This document shows, piece by piece, positions 59,790 through 64,000 of a stretch of 64,000 bases of DNA. Each line of letters starts with the position of its first letter. The stretch's first letter is position 1. The notes below the pieces were generated by a model. That model made no database searches and was not told the origin of the DNA. It saw only the letters and a list, made by a program, of their open reading frames with translations. The position numbers and the translations under genes are program-made. The stretch spans positions 25,262,364-25,326,363 of the forward strand of contig CM073322.1 of NCBI GenBank assembly GCA_037043015.1, in the 5' to 3' direction. This stretch comes from Bryum argenteum. Taxonomy: Eukaryota; Streptophyta; Bryopsida; Bryales; Bryaceae.

Positions 59790-60570
59790 ATTGTAAATGT
59801 TTTCTTTTATATATAATTTTTGACCTTGAAATTTGGTATGAATGTTGGCATCATAAAGAGCATATTGTGCCAAAAATTTCATGGTAAATAGACAATTTCT
59901 CAACCATGGGGAGGGTGTCAAAGTTGGTAGCAACAAAATGGTTTCCCCAATTTGTTTCCCACAACTACACATGTTGGTAGAATGTGGATTTCTTTTTTTG
60001 TATTAATCTTTTGGCCTTGAATTTTTTTTCATATGTTCTTAACCTAAAGAGGTTTTTGGTCCAAGAATTTCATGGTAATAAAAAATTTATTCAATCATTG
60101 GGACGCTGTCAAAGTTGGCAGCAGTGAAAAAATTTCTGCAGTTACCAATGTTGGTAGATTTTGAATAAGTTTTTTTCAGTGAAACTTTTGGCCGTGAAAT
60201 TTGGCATACATGTAATTAACTTAAAGATAGTCCTTTGTTAAAAATTTCGTGTTAAAATACCCATTTTTGAGCTCTCAGGAGGCTTTCAAATACGGCAGTG
60301 CTGATTTTTTTCTCACTGCAGAGTCAAAAACGACATTTTGATTGGTACCCCACTGTACAACCCCAACCTACCTACCACAATCCTTTCAAACCACAAAATC
60401 ACTCATACAAATTGTAATTTAAACTGTAAAGTTTCACTTTTTGAATACATCACAAGAAGGTGACCAGTTTGACATCAAATTATAAGTAAAAAGTTGAGTA
60501 CAATGAAAGCTACAAGGCAGATTCTGTTGGAAAAGAGCCCTGCAGGCTCTCTTGGGCGTTTAAGGGTTAA

Positions 60571-62880
60571 ACGCTTGAGGTGTGTGAACCCACGAAACGG
60601 TTCACTCTAGCGGGAATACATTCCCCGCAAGGTTTAGCGCGTAATTGTCAGGTTTTCATGGTTTAATTAGACTTTTTAGCTCATTTCGTGGATTCATGGA
60701 ATACCCGTGGTCTCAAATGAGGTTTTGGCACAAGCGGCCCGTTCTTGCTCTAATTTATACCAAATTGGTATTTTTGATGAACGCCAATATATTAAATGGC
60801 GAGTTTTTAGTGTGGTTTAGCGATTACGTATTCCTAAGTAGGGGTCGGGTTGCCCCATTTTTGCCCTTACCTTCTACAAAACCCCTATTATGAAGTTTGG
60901 TGCCTTTGTCTTGCCTAATTGTTTAGGAAAAAACTAGGGATAGAAGTCCGTCCAACTGGACGGATGAAATCTGCCCAACTGGACGGATGAAGCTTTTTGC
61001 TTCAACCTCCCTGGATCAGACAGGGAGGGGAGAGTCGGAAGAGGAGCCGTTAGGCTAGTTTTGTGTGTGTGGGTGTTTTTTGAAGCGATTGTATGGGATC
61101 TAGAATGTTGTCGTGAATTCATGAGTTCTAGCTAGTTTTGGGAGAAGAAACCCTAGTTGTGGTGTGGAAGGAAGTGTGTGCGTGCATGGTGGAATTTTGA
61201 GAAGGAAGTTTTGGATTACGCTTGTTGGGTGGTTTTCCACAGTGGGAGTGTGCAATAGTGAAGAGTAGAGAAGCCGATCGGAAGTTCGATTTGAACCAGC
61301 GACGGCGAGCGGTGGCGGACAGGGTCAGCGCCAACGGAGTGCCGAAGGTGACTGAAGCGATTCGGTGGCGATCAGGAGCGGAGGGCAGCCGGAGCGGCAC
61401 TGTCAGCTTCCACCACTGGATCGGCGCCGAAGTCCGACGCTGCTGGGTTGACAACTGGGAGCCGAAGGTCAAACTACTTGCGGCGATCAGGAGCGGAGGG
61501 CGGAACATCGGCGACAGGAGGAGGATCGATCCTCGATCCAGCAACCACGGTAGCCAAGACGACGGTGAGTGACGTCAAGGCGACAGCCAGGAGCGGCGAA
61601 GGTACCGGCTAGCAGCCGCATCATCGATAGCAGAGCGGGAAGTGGGTGTTCATCGGCGAGGAGGAGGAATTCCGCAGCGGCAAAGCTTCGGCAGTGAGGG
61701 TGGTGCGGCATCGGCAGCGGCGAGCACGTGGAAGGCAGCACCGCCGAACCAGGGACGACTGAGCGACGATAAGAACCAGGGAAAGCCAACCAAGGAGAGC
61801 ACCGGCGATCCAGACAACATCGACGAGGGGAATCGGGTCGCAGAGACGAGGGGGATCGGATCGCAGAGCAAGGCGATCATACGACGCCGACATCGGGACC
61901 GGTCTTCAGGCCAGTGCCGACGTTGGCCGCCATTCCTTGCAGCATTGCTCTGATCCGTGAGAGGGAGTCCTCCCTTCTCTGATCCTTCAATTCTTGCTCT
62001 TTTCCTCATCTTGTTGGACTCTTCAGTAGCTTCTAAAGTGCTAGATAACTCAATTAGTAAAAATGGTAATTTACATAGCCAACAAAAAGAATTTGCAATT
62101 GTATGTGTAGTGATTGTGATGCTTAGATAGTGGGGTTTTGTATGAATGAGTGAATGTTTTGTGTCTTTGCTTAAATTGAAGATTTGACTTGACTAGTAAA
62201 TTACTTGGTGGTGTGGGTTTGTGTAATCGCACTGCGTGGTGGTTTTGGGAGTGTTGAATTTGGCCTACGTGAAGGGAATAGCGCGGAAGCGCTGCCTGAA
62301 TTTCACTAGGTTCTTGTTGTTCAAAGTTTTGTTCATTTGCTGAATTTAGGGCTTAATTTGGAAGTATTGGGTCAAGCGCGGAAGCGCTGCCCAATTTTTT
62401 CCTAGGAAACCCTAGTATCTCATTTAAGTGTATCTTGCATTGTAGAAATGAGTTATGAGCATGTGTATGGGTTTTGATTGCCTTGGAACCAAGAAATGGA
62501 GGTTTACAATTGAATCTACCATTTTTGTGAGCTTAGAAAGTGTGCTGTAGTAGTATAGTTTGATGCATTTTGGGGGCTTTTGCTTGAGTTTAGGTCCTAT
62601 TTGACCCCATAAGTGAGCCCAAAGCCCTAGTGGCTCAAGGGATGCAATTGTAGCTTCCTAGGCTCAATTTTGATGGGTTTTGGAACTTGAGTCACTCATG
62701 GAATTGCAATTTATAGGGAGGATTGAGGTTACTTGTGTGTTTGGACCTTTTGTTGAGATTTGAAGGAGCATCGCATGTTTGCATGAGAATTTGGAGACTT
62801 CCATTGCTTGGAAGGAACTAGTAACACATCACCCCTTGGCCCATGTGTGCCCAATTACCTTGCATGAGGAAGTTGGTGTC
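60571..62880. other. GC-rich segment of unknown nature
   Basis: No gene or element end is recognised. Notable parts: a repeated CCAACTGGACGGATGAA (60952 and 60974); a purine-rich, CpG-rich stretch at 61220-61970 with long frames on both strands that lack motifs; and CGCGGAAGCGCTGCC twice (62282 and 62377). The latter part (62400-62880) is AT-rich. It could be the leader of an LTR retroelement or the 5' region of a gene beyond view. Neither is shown. Confidence 0.4.
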
Positions 62881-62884
62881 ACAA

Positions 62885-63190
62885 GGTGACCTGAGGGGTC
62901 ATATTCCAACAGAATTTCCTCTGTAGCTCTCAATGTACTCAACTTTTCACTTATATTTTGCTGTCAAGTTAGTTACCTTCTTGTGCTGTATTCGGAAAGT
63001 AAAATTTAAGAATTCAAATCCCAATTTGTATGAGTGATTTTGTGCTTCATAAGGATTGTGGTAGGTAGGTTGGGGTTGTACATAACCTTGTAGGAGGTTG
63101 CAAGCTCAGCATTGATTGGTTCATTCATGATGTTAAAGTTCAAAAGATGTTGTGAGCCAATTTTGGGTTGCCTGTTTTAGACTCCATGAC
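62885..63190 (-). mobile_element. Family 1 element, reverse, decayed
   Basis: Contains the family 1 interior in reverse (GTAGCTCTCAATGTACTCAA, GGTTGGGGTTGTACATAACC, CAATTTTGGGTTGCC), with ends GGTGACCTGAGGGGTC and GACTCCATGACCTC. TTAA flanks are lost. Confidence 0.6.
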
Positions 63191-63210
63191 CTCTTTGGTC
63201 ACGAACTTAA

Positions 63211-63282
63211 CCCTTTAACGCCCAACCCCTCTGAAATTACACTAAAAAGCAAGCCCGAGGGAAATGCTTGGACGTTTAAGGG
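63211..63282. mobile_element. 72-bp minimal TTAA element
   Basis: TTAA at 63207-63210 and 63283-63286. Ends CCCTTTAACGCCCAA and inverted CCCTTAAACGTCCAAGC. Only about 40 bp lie between, including AAGCAAGCCCGAGGG from the family 1 right end. It is an extreme internal deletion that kept both ends. Confidence 0.8.
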
Positions 63283-63305
63283 TTAACGGACCCTATGGGC
63301 GTTTA

Positions 63306-63758
63306 CCCCTTAAACGTCAAGATATACGAATTTGGGCAGCCTAGTATAGGATCACAACATCTTTTGGACTTGGGCATCATGAATAGTGCACTTTTTGAAC
63401 TTGGGCATCATGAATAGTGCACTTTTTGAACTTGGGCATCATGAATAGTGCACTTTTTGAACTTGGGCATCATGAATAGTGCACTTTTTGAACTTGGGCA
63501 TCATGAATGATCCAATCAATGATGAGCTTGCAACCTCCTACAAGGTTAGGTACAACCCCAACCTACCTACCACAATCCTTTCAAAGCACAGAATCACTCA
63601 TACAAATTGGGATTTGAATTCTAAAATTTTACTTTCCGAATACAGCACAAGAAGGTAACTAACTTGACAGCAAAATATAAGTGAAAAGTTGAGTACATTG
63701 AGAGCTACATAGGAGATTCTGTTGGAATATGACCCCTCGGGTCACCTCAGGCATTTAA
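63306..63758. mobile_element. Family 1 MITE with an internal 31-bp tandem array
   Basis: The left end is CCCCTTAAACGTCAAG after TTTA. The right part reads CCCCTCGGGTCACCTCAGGC up to the TTAA at 63755-63758, where the next element starts inside its TIR. A 31-bp unit (ACTTGGGCATCATGAATAGT plus GCACTTTTTGA) is repeated four times from 63368, with a partial fifth. Confidence 0.8.
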
Positions 63759-64000
63759 CCTTTGAACGCCGATGGGGTCTGAAATGGGCAGCCCAAAATT
63801 GAATCATAGCATTTTTAAAACTTGGGCATCATGAATAGTGCACTTTCTGAACTTGGGCATCATGAGTGAACCAATCAATGATGAGCTTGCAACCTCCTAC
63901 AAGGTTATGTACAACCCCAACCTACCTACCACAATCCTTTCAAACCACGAAATCACTCATACAAATTGTAATTTAACCCCTAAACGCCCGAGCCTATTTT
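63759..64000. mobile_element. Family 1 MITE, cut by another element and by the window edge
   Basis: Begins CCTTTGAACGCCGATGGGG after the TTAA at 63755-63758. At 63973-63976 its internal TTAA is followed by a new end, CCCCTAAACGCCCGAG, at 63977. In copy d the same place reads TGTAATTTAAACTG without an insert, so a further element entered here. Its other end is outside the window. Confidence 0.8.

Larger units (their letters stand above)
57546..60355 (+). mobile_element. Tc1-like (DD34E) transposon with 572-bp TIRs
   Basis: Flanked by TA at 57544-57545 and 60356-60357. Starts CAGTGGGGTACCAATC and ends with its inverted form. The inverted arms 57546-58117 and 59784-60355 have equal length and look identical on reading. 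Between them are a GAGGTATGTGAGATGA-rich subterminal repeat (58430-58760) and a broken transposase (58787-59789). TIRs over 500 bp are far longer than those of most Tc1 elements. Confidence 0.93.
57393..60566. mobile_element. Family 1 MITE (copy d) interrupted by a Tc1-like element
   Basis: TTAA at 57389-57392 and 60567-60570, TIRs CCCTTAAACGCCCA. The two halves are 57393-57545 and 60356-60566. Removing the 2810-bp insert and one TA leaves 362 bp, the exact length of copy a. The sequence across the join (AGGTTATGTACAACCCC) is the same as in copies a and b. Confidence 0.93.

Noticed and set aside
61222..61953. Long plus- and minus-strand frames as genes
   Set aside because: Frames are open on both strands because of high GC. 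The translations are Arg/Gly/Ser-rich without domains, and no splice structure supports them.

Overview
The window looks like nuclear DNA of a land plant, probably a non-seed plant (fern, lycophyte or bryophyte). The genes have several short GT-AG introns. Two of them encode BTB/NPH3-domain proteins, a land-plant blue-light signalling family. The transposons are piggyBac-like (TTAA) and Tc1-like (DD34E) types, which are not typical of flowering plants. The exact lineage cannot be read from the sequence. Gene density is low: three convincing host genes in 64 kb, all on the minus strand. The rest is AT-rich repeat.

Host genes. (1) A PKR1-like V-ATPase assembly factor of 131 codons in three exons (23449-25025). 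(2) Two NPH3/RPT2-like genes (31829-34678 and 47677-51120), about 13 kb apart in the same orientation. Both have six exons, and four coding-exon lengths match exactly (59, 70, 342 and 129 nt), so they are tandem duplicates. Both models are open from a start codon matching the family to a basic C-terminus carrying an RxS motif. A possible SWEET-like remnant (28049-28488) and an unassigned last exon (15134-15667) are weaker calls.

Mobile DNA. The best element is a 5.7-kb piggyBac-like transposon (7526-13218) with TTAA on both sides, 15-bp terminal inverted repeats (TIRs), and a transposase that keeps its DDD triad and a zinc-finger tail separated by one frameshift. Around it lie many short TTAA-flanked elements (MITEs) of at least five families, with TIRs of the form CCCYTAAANNYCC. 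Several share two subterminal motifs with the large element. They are nested: elements sit in TTAA sites inside or at the ends of others, most densely at 41.5-42.3 kb and 62.9-64.0 kb. A second piggyBac lineage survives as a transposase fragment (56415-56835). A 2810-bp Tc1-like element (57546-60355) has 572-bp TIRs that look identical, a broken transposase, and a clean TA insertion inside one MITE. There are also a tRNA-type SINE (about 19740-19925), a LINE reverse-transcriptase tail (20308-20981), and several tandem repeats.

Layout: 0-7.5 kb MITEs and unique AT-rich DNA; 7.5-13.2 kb piggyBac element; 13-21 kb mostly geneless, with SINE and LINE; 21.4-25 kb degenerate piggyBac element beside the PKR1-like gene; 25-31 kb old repeats; 31.8-34.9 kb NPH3-like gene A; 37-46.6 kb MITE field; 47.7-51.1 kb NPH3-like gene B; 52.9-60.6 kb MITEs and Tc1 element; 60.6-62.9 kb GC-rich segment of unknown nature; 62.9-64 kb nested MITE cluster. 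Exon boundaries were placed by reading splice signals and protein continuity by eye, without transcript data.
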